From Verrucomicrobiaceae bacterium (GTDB lineage Bacteria; Verrucomicrobiota; Verrucomicrobiia; Verrucomicrobiales; Verrucomicrobiaceae): DNA of 32,346 nucleotides. Both the position numbers and the translations under genes were made by a program. A model generated the notes under the pieces. The model had not been told where the DNA came from and searched no databases. It worked only from the letters and a program-made list of their open reading frames with translations. Positions 18,731 through 29,192 of this stretch are shown here, one piece after another; within the stretch, counting starts at the first letter, position 1, and each line of letters begins with the position of its first letter. The DNA lies in NCBI GenBank assembly GCA_027490195.1, contig JAIXYN010000003.1, positions 1 through 32,346 on the forward strand. The letters are read 5' to 3'.

Positions 18731-19243
18731 GACCTGGGCGGAGGTTTCCTGATTGATGCGGGACTGGTCTTCGGTGTTGAGCACCTTGCCGGTGACACGG
18801 CTGGTGGCGTCGGAAACCATGCGACCGAACTCACGCTTGAGCTGGGACATGAGTTGCTCTTGCTCAAGCTGGGCGGCTTCACGAGCCTTAGCGATGATGG
18901 TGTTGGCAGAGGAAACGGCCTCCTGCTGGCGGCGCTCCTGGATAAGCTTGGCGGCGTCGTCAGCTTCCTTCACAAGGCGGGCTGCATCAGCCTCTGCTTT
19001 GTCGAGGATGGCCTGGGAATTCTTCGCGGCCTCAGCCGCGTCGCGGGTGATTTTTTCGAGCTTGGCTTCGCCATCGGCGATGCGCTGGCGACGCTGCTCC
19101 AGCATGCCCATGATCGGACCGAAGGCGTACTTCTTGAGGACGGTGTAGACCAGAATGAAAATGATAACTTGGGCAAAGAACTTGCCCCAAGCGAGGCCGA
19201 AGTCGCCTGCGATCTGATATGCGATGCCTTTGATCTGGTCCAT
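18722..19243 (-). CDS. atpF: ATP synthase Fo b subunit
   Basis: 173 residues. One membrane helix near the N-terminus (WGKFFAQVIIFILVYTVLKKYAF) is followed by a long, uninterrupted, charged helix (MLEQRRQRIADGEAKLEKI and onward) that forms the peripheral stalk dimer and reaches delta at the top of F1. Length is standard. It lies 21 bp before atpH and 73 bp after atpE, with a strong hairpin in the latter gap. Only one b-type gene is present, so the stalk is probably a homodimer. The leader contains a cttctctctcttttt pyrimidine tract. Confidence 0.96.
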   Translation of the reverse strand: MDQIKGIAYQIAGDFGLAWGKFFAQVIIFILVYTVLKKYAFGPIMGMLEQRRQRIADGEAKLEKITRDAAEAAKNSQAILDKAEADAARLVKEADDAAKLIQERRQQEAVSSANTIIAKAREAAQLEQEQLMSQLKREFGRMVSDATSRVTGKVLNTEDQSRINQETSAQVSA

Positions 19244-19278
19244 GACAGTGTAAAAAGAGAGAGAAGAGAAAGTTAGCT

Positions 19279-19304
19279 GCGGCGGGCTGCGAACAGCCCG
19301 CCGC
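19279..19304 (-). promoter_or_regulatory. Strong hairpin in the atpE-atpF gap
   Basis: A perfect 11-bp GC-rich stem (gcggcgggctg / cagcccgccgc) closes a 4-nt loop that reads TTCG in the transcript. It begins 12 nt after the atpE stop codon. No uniform T-run follows directly, so it is more likely an RNA-stability or partial-attenuation element than a full terminator. It may help produce the excess of c-subunit over other Fo subunits. Confidence 0.75.
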
Positions 19305-19316
19305 GAAATTCAGGGC

Positions 19317-19574
19317 TTACCTGCCAAGAATGAAGGACAGAATGCCCAAACCTTCTGCAAGGGCCATGGCAATAATGCCGAGTGTCAGGATGTTGCCGAA
19401 AGCGCCAGGATTGCGGCCGACGGCTTCCACAGCCTTGGAGCCGATGAGGCCCACGCCGATGGCGGCGCTGCCTGCACCGAGACCTGTGGCGATGCTGCCA
19501 GTGATTCCAGCTGCTGCTGCGGCTGGAGCATGGGCGGCGGCTTCTTGTGCCATAGAGAGGAGTTCCATTGTCAT
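19317..19574 (-). CDS. atpE: ATP synthase Fo c subunit (proteolipid ring)
   Basis: 85 residues from the ATG at 19574; a second ATG at 19568 is nearly as good, while an 18-residue upstream extension looks non-coding. Two hydrophobic helices are joined by the polar loop GRNPGA (53-58). The ion-binding carboxylate is Glu74 in MALAEGLGIL. At the positions that bind Na+ in sodium-type c subunits (Gln in helix 1, Ser after the Glu) this protein has Val and Gly, so a proton-driven ring is predicted. The Ala-rich N-terminus (AQEAAAHAPAAAAAG) is somewhat long. A strong hairpin follows the gene. Confidence 0.96.
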   Translation of the reverse strand: MTMELLSMAQEAAAHAPAAAAAGITGSIATGLGAGSAAIGVGLIGSKAVEAVGRNPGAFGNILTLGIIAMALAEGLGILSFILGR

Positions 19575-19651
19575 AATATTAGTCGAGTTTGTGGTTTGTT
19601 GTGTCACCGGCGTCCACGCGTTGCGCATGGTCCCGCAGGCAAAGTCAGAGA

Positions 19652-20515
19652 TTAGTGATGCGCGTCCTCGTGACCGTGGTCGTCATGAGAAGTGGAGAGC
19701 TGGATGTAAACCGCGCTGAGCAGGGTGAACACGATGGCCTGAAGCAGGCCGACCAGAAGTTCCATGAAGTAGAAGGGGAAGGGGGCGAGGACGCTGCCGA
19801 TGAAGCCGCCCATGCCACTCATGGTGTGCAGCACGTTTTCACCGGCAAGGACGTTGCCGAACAGTCGGAAGGAAAGCGTGACGGGGCGGAAGACAATTGA
19901 GAAGACTTCGATGACGCCGACGAACAGGAAGACCATAGCAACCATGGCACCCATGATTCCCTTCAGGCCGCCCTTTGCACCGAACGTGTGAACAATGAAG
20001 CCCCAAACGCCGACTTCTTTGATAGTGATGTAAAGCCAGACCAGGAACATGGAGACCGAAAGACCGAAGGTCATGTTGAGGTCAGCCGTTGGCGCGCGGA
20101 GCAGCGGATCATGCACTTCCTTGACGCTCATGAAGCCGGTGCCTTCGCCCCAGCCAATGGTGCCGACGCCCGGAAGAAGGCCGAACCAGTTGGAAACGAG
20201 GATGTAAATGAAGATGGTCGCCAGAAGAGGGAAGACGCGGGGAGCGATCTTGGCGCCGACAATGCCTTCGACCTGGCCATAGAGAAACTCGACCACCAGT
20301 TCGAAGAAGTTCTGCGCCTTGTGCGGGATCAGCGTCATGTTCTTCGTCGCCTTGGTGGCGAACCACAGAATCAGGCCGACCACAACACCAGCGACGAGCA
20401 AGGAATTTGTCAGAAAGGCCAGATTGCTGCTCTCTTTGAGAAACTCCGACGCATAGCTGTGCACATTCGCGAGCAGCGGCGAGAAGGAGGTTGAAGGGAG
20501 AAACGTAAGCAACAT
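19652..20515 (-). CDS. atpB: ATP synthase Fo a subunit
   Basis: 287 residues from the ATG at 20515; the frame is open 29 codons further upstream but that part looks non-coding and would approach the regulatory palindrome. It has several membrane helices, including LFVGVIEVFSIVFRPVTLSF, with the essential Arg217 in SFRLFGN (E. coli Arg210) and Gln260 in LLQAIVFTLL. Together with the c ring it forms the proton half-channels. The C-terminus ends in a His/Asp-rich tail (SHDDHGHEDAHH). It is the first gene of the operon; no atpI or atpZ is recognised upstream. A Rex-type palindrome lies about 95 nt before the start. Confidence 0.96.
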   Translation of the reverse strand: MLLTFLPSTSFSPLLANVHSYASEFLKESSNLAFLTNSLLVAGVVVGLILWFATKATKNMTLIPHKAQNFFELVVEFLYGQVEGIVGAKIAPRVFPLLATIFIYILVSNWFGLLPGVGTIGWGEGTGFMSVKEVHDPLLRAPTADLNMTFGLSVSMFLVWLYITIKEVGVWGFIVHTFGAKGGLKGIMGAMVAMVFLFVGVIEVFSIVFRPVTLSFRLFGNVLAGENVLHTMSGMGGFIGSVLAPFPFYFMELLVGLLQAIVFTLLSAVYIQLSTSHDDHGHEDAHH

Positions 20516-20609
20516 GAGGGTAAGGGCTACCGGGAATGGTCGGTGTAGGGACTGACCGCGATGGCGGGCGTTTTTTTTAGCGACATGAGAGGCGGGTAGC
20601 AAGCCCTAT

Positions 20610-20627
20610 TTGTGAAATTTTTCACAA
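20610..20627. promoter_or_regulatory. Rex-type operator upstream of the atp operon
   Basis: ttgtgaaatttttcacaa is a perfect 7-bp inverted repeat around a 4-bp AT spacer, exactly fitting the Rex consensus TTGTGAAWWWWTTCACAA; the repeat extends one more base on each side. Rex is a repressor that leaves DNA when NADH is high. The site lies about 95 nt upstream of atpB, in the gap divergent to the sulfatase. A weak candidate promoter (TTGCTA, 17 bp, TAAAAA) lies just downstream toward atpB. Function is inferred from the motif and location. Confidence 0.7.
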
Positions 20628-20870
20628 AGTCTCCGTTAGCTGTTCTCACTGAAGGATTATTTATCTTCTTCAGGTGATCAATGATGGGCATTTGTGGCGG
20701 GCGGAAGAGGTGCTTTTGGATCGCTTTCGAATGATTTAGTGAGGATCGTGCGTTGGTGTCCGGGCTGATTATCTAAACGTAGCCCCCGTAGTTTTTCCTG
20801 AACTGATGCCTTTCCTTGAAGAAGTGCCGCCAATGGCTCGACATCCCTTTCGTCGCGTGCGATTTTTTTC

Positions 20871-22925
20871 ATGATGTTCTTCCGCCTCTTTTGTGCACTT
20901 TTTGCTCTCGCTCTGCTGGCTGCGACGGCTGGTGCCGCAGTGAAATCAAAGGCGAAGGTGTTTTCCGCAGAGGGAAAGCCGAATGTATTGTTCATCATTG
21001 CGGATGACCTGCGGGATTACGCAGGCTGGATGGGCGGGCACCCGCAGTCAGTGACGCCCAACATGGACCGCCTGGCAAAAATGGGCATGCGGTTCACCAA
21101 TGCCCACTGCAACTACGCTCTGTGCAATCCTTCCCGCGCCTCGCTGCTCACGGGCATGCTGCCGTCATCAAGCGGCGTGTATGGTAACGAGCAGGACTGG
21201 CGGCGCAGCGTGCAGATCACGGGCAAACCGACTCTGCCGGAGTATTTCAAAGGCCGAGGCTACACCACGGCTGCGGCAGGGAAAATTTTCCACGCCAATC
21301 ATGGTGGTCCAGATGGGCGTCTGACCGGATGGCATGGCGGACGGCGCGGCTTCGAACTGGATTCGGCCTGGGACTTGCGTTTCCCTCAAGCGGGGGTGCA
21401 GATTCCGGATCTGCCGGTGCACACGGGGCAGAACTTCAACGGACTTAACATCTGGCACTGGGACTGGGGTGGTGTTCCCGTTGACGAAGAAAAGACCGAC
21501 GATGGGCAGATCGCCACGTTTGCCGCTGATTTTCTCAGCAAGAAATCGAAGCAGCCCTTCTTCCTCGCGTTGGGGCTCTACCGTCCGCATTCTCCTTGGT
21601 ATGTGCCTCAGAAGTACTTCGATGCGCTGCCGCTTGAATCGATCAAGCTGCCAGAAGCGAAGGTGGATGATCTCGATGATGTGCCTGCCGTCGCGAAGAC
21701 CCAACTCAAGGAGGGGCTTCACAAGCTGATCGTCGAAAAGAATCTCTGGAAGGAGGCCGTTCGCGCCTACCTTGCCAACGTGGCGTTTTGTGATGCCATG
21801 CTGGGTCGCATTCTGAAAGCCGTCGAAACTGGGCCGAATGCGAAGAACACGATCATCGTCTTCACCTCCGATCATGGCTGGTATCTCGGGGAGAAGCAGA
21901 TGTGGCACAAAGGCAAACTCTGGGAGCCAACAACGCGCGTGCCTCTCTCGATCTACGCTCCGGGTGTCACTCAACCGGACAGCCTCTCATCTCAGCCAGT
22001 GGCTCTCATTGATCTCTATCCGACACTATGCGATCTCACCAAATTGCCGCTGCCGGAGCATCTGGATGGCAGCAGTTTGAAGCCGCTGCTGCGGGACCCG
22101 AAGACCAAGCGTGACCAGCCTGCCATCACCTGCATGAACGGTGGCAAAAACGCCGGATATGCCGCGCGCGATGAACGCTGGCGCTACATTCGCTACGCCG
22201 ATGGCAGTGAGGAACTTTACGATCATCAAACCGATCCGAACGAGTGGACGAATGTTGCCTCGAAGCCGGAACACGTGGCGCTGAAGGCTTCGCTGGCCAA
22301 GTTTTTTCCGAAGGAGTTCAAGAGCGCCGTGCGCCCGGTGGCTGAAATCATCGGGGCTGCCAGCCCTGCGGGTTCGGTTGATCTTTTGTTGAACATTGGC
22401 GATGTGCTCAGCGCTGCTGATGCGCCCAAGCTTCAGGGTAGGGGTGTTTTTATCGATGCCTTCTTTGAATTTGATCCGCTGGTGGATCCGGACAGCACGC
22501 TGCTGTCACAAGGGGATGAGCAGTCCGGCTATGCCCTGCATCTGGTGGCTTCCCAACCCACGCTGACCGTGTTTACGAATGGCAAAAGTACGACCATCAG
22601 CGGTGCGGTACTCGAAAAAGGCCGCGTGAATATTCGTGCACAGATCGACACCGGCGGCGTCATCACGCTTGCCGTTCCAGGGCATAGTGAAGTGCTGGGA
22701 GTGGCCCCGTTTGAACAGGGATTTCCTCAGGAACCCAAAGTAGGCGTTTTCGCCGGGCAAAGCTTTGGTGTTTTAACCACAGCCAAATACCCCAACAGCA
22801 CACCGTTTGACGGCATGGTTTATCGTCTGAAACTCACGATCCTTCCACCCCATCAGGTGGCCGTGCCGGCAGCAGTTCAAGCGCCGTCACCAATACCAGC
22901 CCCCGCCCAGGAGAAGGACCCCTAG
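20871..22925 (+). CDS. Secreted sulfatase (iduronate-2-sulfatase-like)
   Basis: 684 residues. A signal peptide (FFRLFCALFALALLAATAGA) directs export. The sulfatase core carries the metal-binding ADDLRDY at 44-50, the active-site motif Cys85-x-Pro-Ser-Arg89 (the cysteine is converted to formylglycine), GKIFH, and the distal TSDHGWYLGEKQMWHKGKLWE metal/substrate segment. These are typical of the iduronate-2-sulfatase-like S1 subfamily that removes sulfate esters from polysaccharides. Residues from about 500 onward form an extra beta-rich (jelly-roll-like) domain ending in a Pro/Ala-rich tail; its ligand is unknown. No maturase gene is nearby. It is transcribed divergently from the ATP synthase operon; a conflicting minus-strand frame was rejected. 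Such enzymes are abundant in Verrucomicrobiota that degrade sulfated glycans. Confidence 0.92.
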   Translation: MMFFRLFCALFALALLAATAGAAVKSKAKVFSAEGKPNVLFIIADDLRDYAGWMGGHPQSVTPNMDRLAKMGMRFTNAHCNYALCNPSRASLLTGMLPSSSGVYGNEQDWRRSVQITGKPTLPEYFKGRGYTTAAAGKIFHANHGGPDGRLTGWHGGRRGFELDSAWDLRFPQAGVQIPDLPVHTGQNFNGLNIWHWDWGGVPVDEEKTDDGQIATFAADFLSKKSKQPFFLALGLYRPHSPWYVPQKYFDALPLESIKLPEAKVDDLDDVPAVAKTQLKEGLHKLIVEKNLWKEAVRAYLANVAFCDAMLGRILKAVETGPNAKNTIIVFTSDHGWYLGEKQMWHKGKLWEPTTRVPLSIYAPGVTQPDSLSSQPVALIDLYPTLCDLTKLPLPEHLDGSSLKPLLRDPKTKRDQPAITCMNGGKNAGYAARDERWRYIRYADGSEELYDHQTDPNEWTNVASKPEHVALKASLAKFFPKEFKSAVRPVAEIIGAASPAGSVDLLLNIGDVLSAADAPKLQGRGVFIDAFFEFDPLVDPDSTLLSQGDEQSGYALHLVASQPTLTVFTNGKSTTISGAVLEKGRVNIRAQIDTGGVITLAVPGHSEVLGVAPFEQGFPQEPKVGVFAGQSFGVLTTAKYPNSTPFDGMVYRLKLTILPPHQVAVPAAVQAPSPIPAPAQEKDP

Positions 22926-23005
22926 TGCGTGATTTATCAGATGCAGATTAGCAATAGTGCTGGTGAGTGAACATTCGCGGTTTACTATCCGCCCCACAAA
23001 AAATC

Positions 23006-23371
23006 ATGCGCGCACGCATCATCAAAGACTTTCGTTTCGAGGCCGCCCAGACGCTGCCCAATCTTCCTGGCGACCACAAATGCACCAAGATGCATGGCCA
23101 TTCCTTCAAACTGGAAATTGCCGTCGAGGGCGAGGTGGACCCAAAGATAGGCTGGGTCTATGACCACGCGGAAATCTCCAGGGCGATGAAGCCGATCATG
23201 GACCGGTTGGATCACTCCTATCTCAATGAGATCGAAGGCCTGGAAAATCCTACCATCGAGTATATGGCCGCTTGGCTCTGGAAAAAACTGGCCCCGCAAC
23301 TGCCCGGTCTCTGTGAAATCGTGATCCACGAGACGCCCAACGCCCGTTGCGTGTTTCGTGGCGAGTTTTGA
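23006..23371 (+). CDS. queD: 6-carboxy-tetrahydropterin synthase-like (QueD family)
   Basis: 121 residues. The sequence aligns well with E. coli QueD: FEAAQTLP, HKCTKMHGHSF with catalytic Cys26 and zinc ligands His30/His32, WVYDHAEI, LDHSYLN with Asp69-His70, NPTIEYMA, and HET with Glu109. QueD makes 6-carboxy-tetrahydropterin from dihydroneopterin triphosphate in queuosine/7-deazaguanine synthesis. Oddly, the first zinc ligand, a His in E. coli (FEAAH), is Gln15 here, so zinc binding or chemistry may differ. The start was placed at MRARI, the codon before the first strand. No other queuosine genes are adjacent; the gene stands alone 80 bp after the sulfatase. Pterin synthase family membership is certain, exact activity less so. 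Confidence 0.85.
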   Translation: MRARIIKDFRFEAAQTLPNLPGDHKCTKMHGHSFKLEIAVEGEVDPKIGWVYDHAEISRAMKPIMDRLDHSYLNEIEGLENPTIEYMAAWLWKKLAPQLPGLCEIVIHETPNARCVFRGEF

Positions 23372-23495
23372 GTGAAAGTGCTCACGGCAACGCGTGCCTA
23401 GCTGTGTCGCTGTAGCGTGCAGTATGATTGCATCTGCGCTGGATCAGGACTTGTCGGCGTTTAGTCATGGCTATAGTGCGTGAACTTCACATATC

Positions 23496-25274
23496 ATGCC
23501 TGTCCTCACCGAACGCAAAACGCAGCCGCAGTATGATGTCATTGTCGTGGGCTCGGGAGCTGGCGGTGGCATGGCGGCGATGATTCTTGCTTTGAACGGT
23601 GTGAAGGTGCTCATGATCGAGGCCGGGCGTAATTATGAGCCGGTGAAGGAGACGCCGATGTTCAACACGCCGGAGATGGCGCCGCTCCGTGGCGCGCCCA
23701 CGCCGGATCGTCCCTTCGGCTTTTATGATTCCAACATCGGCGGCTGGCAGGTGCCGGGCGAGCCTTACACCAACAAGCAGGGCACGGAAGGCGACTTCTG
23801 GTGGTGGCGCGCGCGCATGCTCGGCGGGCGCACGAATCACTGGGGTCGTATCTCGCTGCGCTTTGGCGAGTTTGATTTCAAACCGAAATCCCGCGATGGA
23901 CTCGGTGTGGACTGGCCGATGAACTATGCCGACATGGCCCCATGGTATGATCGCGTGGAGCAGTTGATCGGTGTCTATGGTGAGAACGACGGCATCGCGA
24001 ATGCGCCGAACTCATCTCCCGGTGTGCTGATGCCGCCACCGAAACCACGTGTGGGGGAATTGCTCGCGAAGAAGGCGGGGAGGAAACTCGGAGTGCCTGT
24101 CGTCGCCGCACATCGGGCGGTGCTCAGTCAGCCGATGGATTGGAAAAATCTGCCGAAGGTGCTGTTTCCAAACAATCCCAAGGCGCAGGAGATTCTGGGC
24201 AAAGACATGATGTCACGCGCCGCCTGCTTCTGGGCCACGAATTGCATCCGTGGCTGCAGCATCCGGGCGAACTTTCAGAGCACGACCGTGCTGCTGCCGC
24301 CTGCGCTGGCCACGGGAAATCTGGACATCATTACGGACGCGATGGTACGTGAAGTGGTGCTGGATGAAAGCGGCAAAGCCACGGGCGTGCATTACATTGA
24401 CAAGGTCACCCGCCGTGATGCGATTGCGAAAGCGCGCGTGGTCATTCTCGCCGCGAGCACCTGCGAAACCTCGCGCATCCTACTGAATTCAAAGTCACGC
24501 GACAAGGGCGGCCTCGCCAACTCTTCGGGGCAGGTGGGACGCAACCTCATGGACAGCGTCGGCACGCGTCTGGCGGCTCACATTCCTGCTATGGAGGATC
24601 TGCCGCCTATGAATGAGGATGGCGCAGGCGGGCTGCACTCTTATGTGCCGTGGTGGCTGGTGAATGATCACGCCAAGCTCGGCTTTGCCCGTGGATATCA
24701 CATCGAGATGGGCGGCGGCAGGCAGATGCCGGAGGTGAAGAGCTTTGGTTATCTTGATGCGACTTCGCCGGGAGTCTATGGCCGCAAGCTCAAGGAGGAA
24801 GCAAGCCGCTTCTACGGCGCGCAGTTCAGCTTTTCCGGACGCGGTGAGATGATTCCGAATAAAGACTGCTACAGCGAGCTTGATCCCAACGTCGTGGATC
24901 AGTGGGGCATTCCCGTGCTGCGTTTCCACTGGAAATGGAGCGATCACGAGATCAAACAGGCGGAACACATGCAGCAGACCTTCGCGGCCATGCTCGAAGG
25001 CATGGGCGGCAAGGCCAAGCCGCTCAGCGGTGCGGACGCCATTCAGCGGCCCGGCGAGATCATCCACGAAGTCGGCACAGCCCGCATGGGCGACAAGGCT
25101 GCTGAGAGCGTGACCAACCAATACTGCCAGACCTGGGATGTGAAGAACCTTTTCCTCATGGACGGTTCCGTCCTGCCCAGTAACCCCGACAAAAACCCCA
25201 CCCTCACCATCCTCGCCCTTGCCTGGCGGTCCAGTGAGTGGCTGATGGAGGAGATGAAGCGAGGGAATATTTAA
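23496..25274 (+). CDS. GMC-family FAD oxidoreductase (large subunit)
   Basis: 592 residues. It starts with the FAD-binding motif DVIVVGSGAGGG (14-25) and VLMIEAG, and has the GMC segments LGGRTNHWGR and AASTCETSRILLNS. The active-site region is HEVGTARMG with His524, and Asn567 in NPDKNPTLT is the second active-site residue. Such enzymes oxidise alcohol groups of sugars or sugar acids (gluconate, fructose, glucose dehydrogenases). No signal peptide is present, yet the downstream partner has a Tat signal, suggesting export as a pre-assembled complex. No cytochrome c electron-acceptor gene is adjacent. The partner starts 12 bp downstream, so the two form an operon. The substrate cannot be assigned. 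Confidence 0.92.
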   Translation: MPVLTERKTQPQYDVIVVGSGAGGGMAAMILALNGVKVLMIEAGRNYEPVKETPMFNTPEMAPLRGAPTPDRPFGFYDSNIGGWQVPGEPYTNKQGTEGDFWWWRARMLGGRTNHWGRISLRFGEFDFKPKSRDGLGVDWPMNYADMAPWYDRVEQLIGVYGENDGIANAPNSSPGVLMPPPKPRVGELLAKKAGRKLGVPVVAAHRAVLSQPMDWKNLPKVLFPNNPKAQEILGKDMMSRAACFWATNCIRGCSIRANFQSTTVLLPPALATGNLDIITDAMVREVVLDESGKATGVHYIDKVTRRDAIAKARVVILAASTCETSRILLNSKSRDKGGLANSSGQVGRNLMDSVGTRLAAHIPAMEDLPPMNEDGAGGLHSYVPWWLVNDHAKLGFARGYHIEMGGGRQMPEVKSFGYLDATSPGVYGRKLKEEASRFYGAQFSFSGRGEMIPNKDCYSELDPNVVDQWGIPVLRFHWKWSDHEIKQAEHMQQTFAAMLEGMGGKAKPLSGADAIQRPGEIIHEVGTARMGDKAAESVTNQYCQTWDVKNLFLMDGSVLPSNPDKNPTLTILALAWRSSEWLMEEMKRGNI

Positions 25275-25286
25275 CCGATCTGCGCC

Positions 25287-25943
25287 ATGTCTGAGTCTTC
25301 TCCCATCTCCCGACGGAACGCCCTGAAAGGCCTCCTCAGTGGCGCCGCCGGTGCGGCTGCCTTGCCTGCCATCGCCGCGCCAAATCAAACCGAGCCGGCA
25401 CCTCCAGTTCATCCTTCGCGTTTTGTCTTCCATGACCCTGACTTCATGCAACCGCTGAAGTTTCCGTGGGAAAAGCTGCTGTCTGCCGAGGAAATGGCCA
25501 CCACGCAGGCCCTAGCGGATTTGATCCTGCCGAAGGATGAAACTTCTCCCGCCGCCTCGGAAGTGGGCGTTCCAGATTTTATCAATGAGTGGGTCAGTGC
25601 CGATTATCCCGCGCATCAGGAGGACCGTGAGGTCATTCGCGGCGGCATCGGCTGGCTCAATACGGAGAGTTTTAAGCGCTTTTCGAAGCGTTTTGAGGAG
25701 TTGGGCGTCGATCAGCAGTCTCAGATCGCCGATGACATCTGCGATGCGGCCAAGGCCAAACCGGAGCACCTTGTCGGGGCGGTCTTTTTCAAGCGCTTTC
25801 GCCAGCTCTGTGTCGGCGGTTATTATAGCCATAGTCAGACCTGGAAAAGCCTCGGTTACGTGGGCAATATCAGCGTTGGCGGCCCTTATCCCGGGGTTTT
25901 GCCAGAGGTCATCGAGAAGCTGGGGCTGCAGGACGTGGTTTAG
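25287..25943 (+). CDS. Gluconate 2-dehydrogenase subunit 3-like, Tat-exported small subunit
   Basis: 218 residues. The N-terminus has a twin-arginine signal (SRRNALKGLLSGAAGAAALPAIAAP) ending in a typical Ala cleavage site. The mature part fits the gluconate-2-dehydrogenase subunit 3 / gamma family: LADLILPKDETSPAASEVGVPDFINEWV is its hallmark, followed by helices around FKRFRQLCVGGYYSHSQTWKSLGY. Such subunits stabilise the GMC flavoprotein and carry it through the Tat system. Gene order and 12-bp spacing support this. The complex likely works in the periplasm. Cytochrome or quinone partners are not visible here. Confidence 0.88.
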   Translation: MSESSPISRRNALKGLLSGAAGAAALPAIAAPNQTEPAPPVHPSRFVFHDPDFMQPLKFPWEKLLSAEEMATTQALADLILPKDETSPAASEVGVPDFINEWVSADYPAHQEDREVIRGGIGWLNTESFKRFSKRFEELGVDQQSQIADDICDAAKAKPEHLVGAVFFKRFRQLCVGGYYSHSQTWKSLGYVGNISVGGPYPGVLPEVIEKLGLQDVV

Positions 25944-26016
25944 GCCCGGATTTGGGACTGAAAAAGACTTCGTTTGGAAGCAAAAAATCCCTTTGCTCGC
26001 CTCTTCATCTTGCTAG

Positions 26017-28659
<2,643 letters not shown>

Positions 28660-28687
28660 GAGCGAATCAAGAGGCCAACAAGCTGAG

Positions 28688-29146
28688 ATGGGCACGGTCG
28701 ATCTACATGAACTTAAAGTCTATCAACTCGCGATGCGGGTAGGTGAGGACGTGTGGACTTTGACCGTCGGCTGGGAATGGATCACGAAGCAGACGGTCGG
28801 ATTGCAATGGGTTCGCGCTGCCGATGGCATCGCCGCCAACATCGCCGAGGGCTACGGACGTTGCTCAGCCAAGGAGAATGTCAGATTTTGCCACGATGCG
28901 ATGGGATCTCTCCGTCAGACGCAAACTTGGCTCGAAAAGGCGACGGCTCGCAGGTTCGTCACCGAATCTGTGGCCAGAGACCTCTCCCTGAAACTCGACT
29001 CTCTCCGTCGTCAACTGGACAGCTACATCGACTCCTTTGATCTCACGCAACCCAACGCGGTTCGCGAAAATTCCAGAGACAGTTCCATTCACCTTCTGCC
29101 CCTCGAAGAGCTCTTCTACCCACGCAATTCCCCCTGGAATCATTGA
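28688..29146 (+). CDS. Four-helix-bundle protein (23S rRNA intervening-sequence / S23 type)
   Basis: 152 residues. The N-terminal LHELKVYQLAMRVGEDVW and the central RAADGIAANIAEGYGR followed by KENVRFCHDAMGSLRQTQTWL match the four-helix-bundle family first seen encoded in intervening sequences of 23S rRNA genes (TIGR02436-type). Function is unknown; members form pentameric bundles and are thought to bind nucleic acid. Its location is unusual: 28 bp after gyrB and 46 bp before gyrA on the same strand, so it is almost certainly co-transcribed with both gyrase subunits. The C-terminal 40 residues are poorly structured and extend beyond the usual domain. Length and frame are intact. Confidence 0.85.
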   Translation: MGTVDLHELKVYQLAMRVGEDVWTLTVGWEWITKQTVGLQWVRAADGIAANIAEGYGRCSAKENVRFCHDAMGSLRQTQTWLEKATARRFVTESVARDLSLKLDSLRRQLDSYIDSFDLTQPNAVRENSRDSSIHLLPLEELFYPRNSPWNH

Positions 29147-29192
29147 CCTTTTGACGGCTCTCCGCCGCCAGCCCTGACCCTTTCCCCAACTC

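Noticed and set aside
20678..20872. Possible 64-residue minus-strand gene (MKKIARDERDVEPL...) upstream of atpB
   Set aside because: It has a plausible start, but third-codon-position GC is low unlike real genes here. Its start codon overlaps the sulfatase start and it would occupy the sulfatase promoter region.
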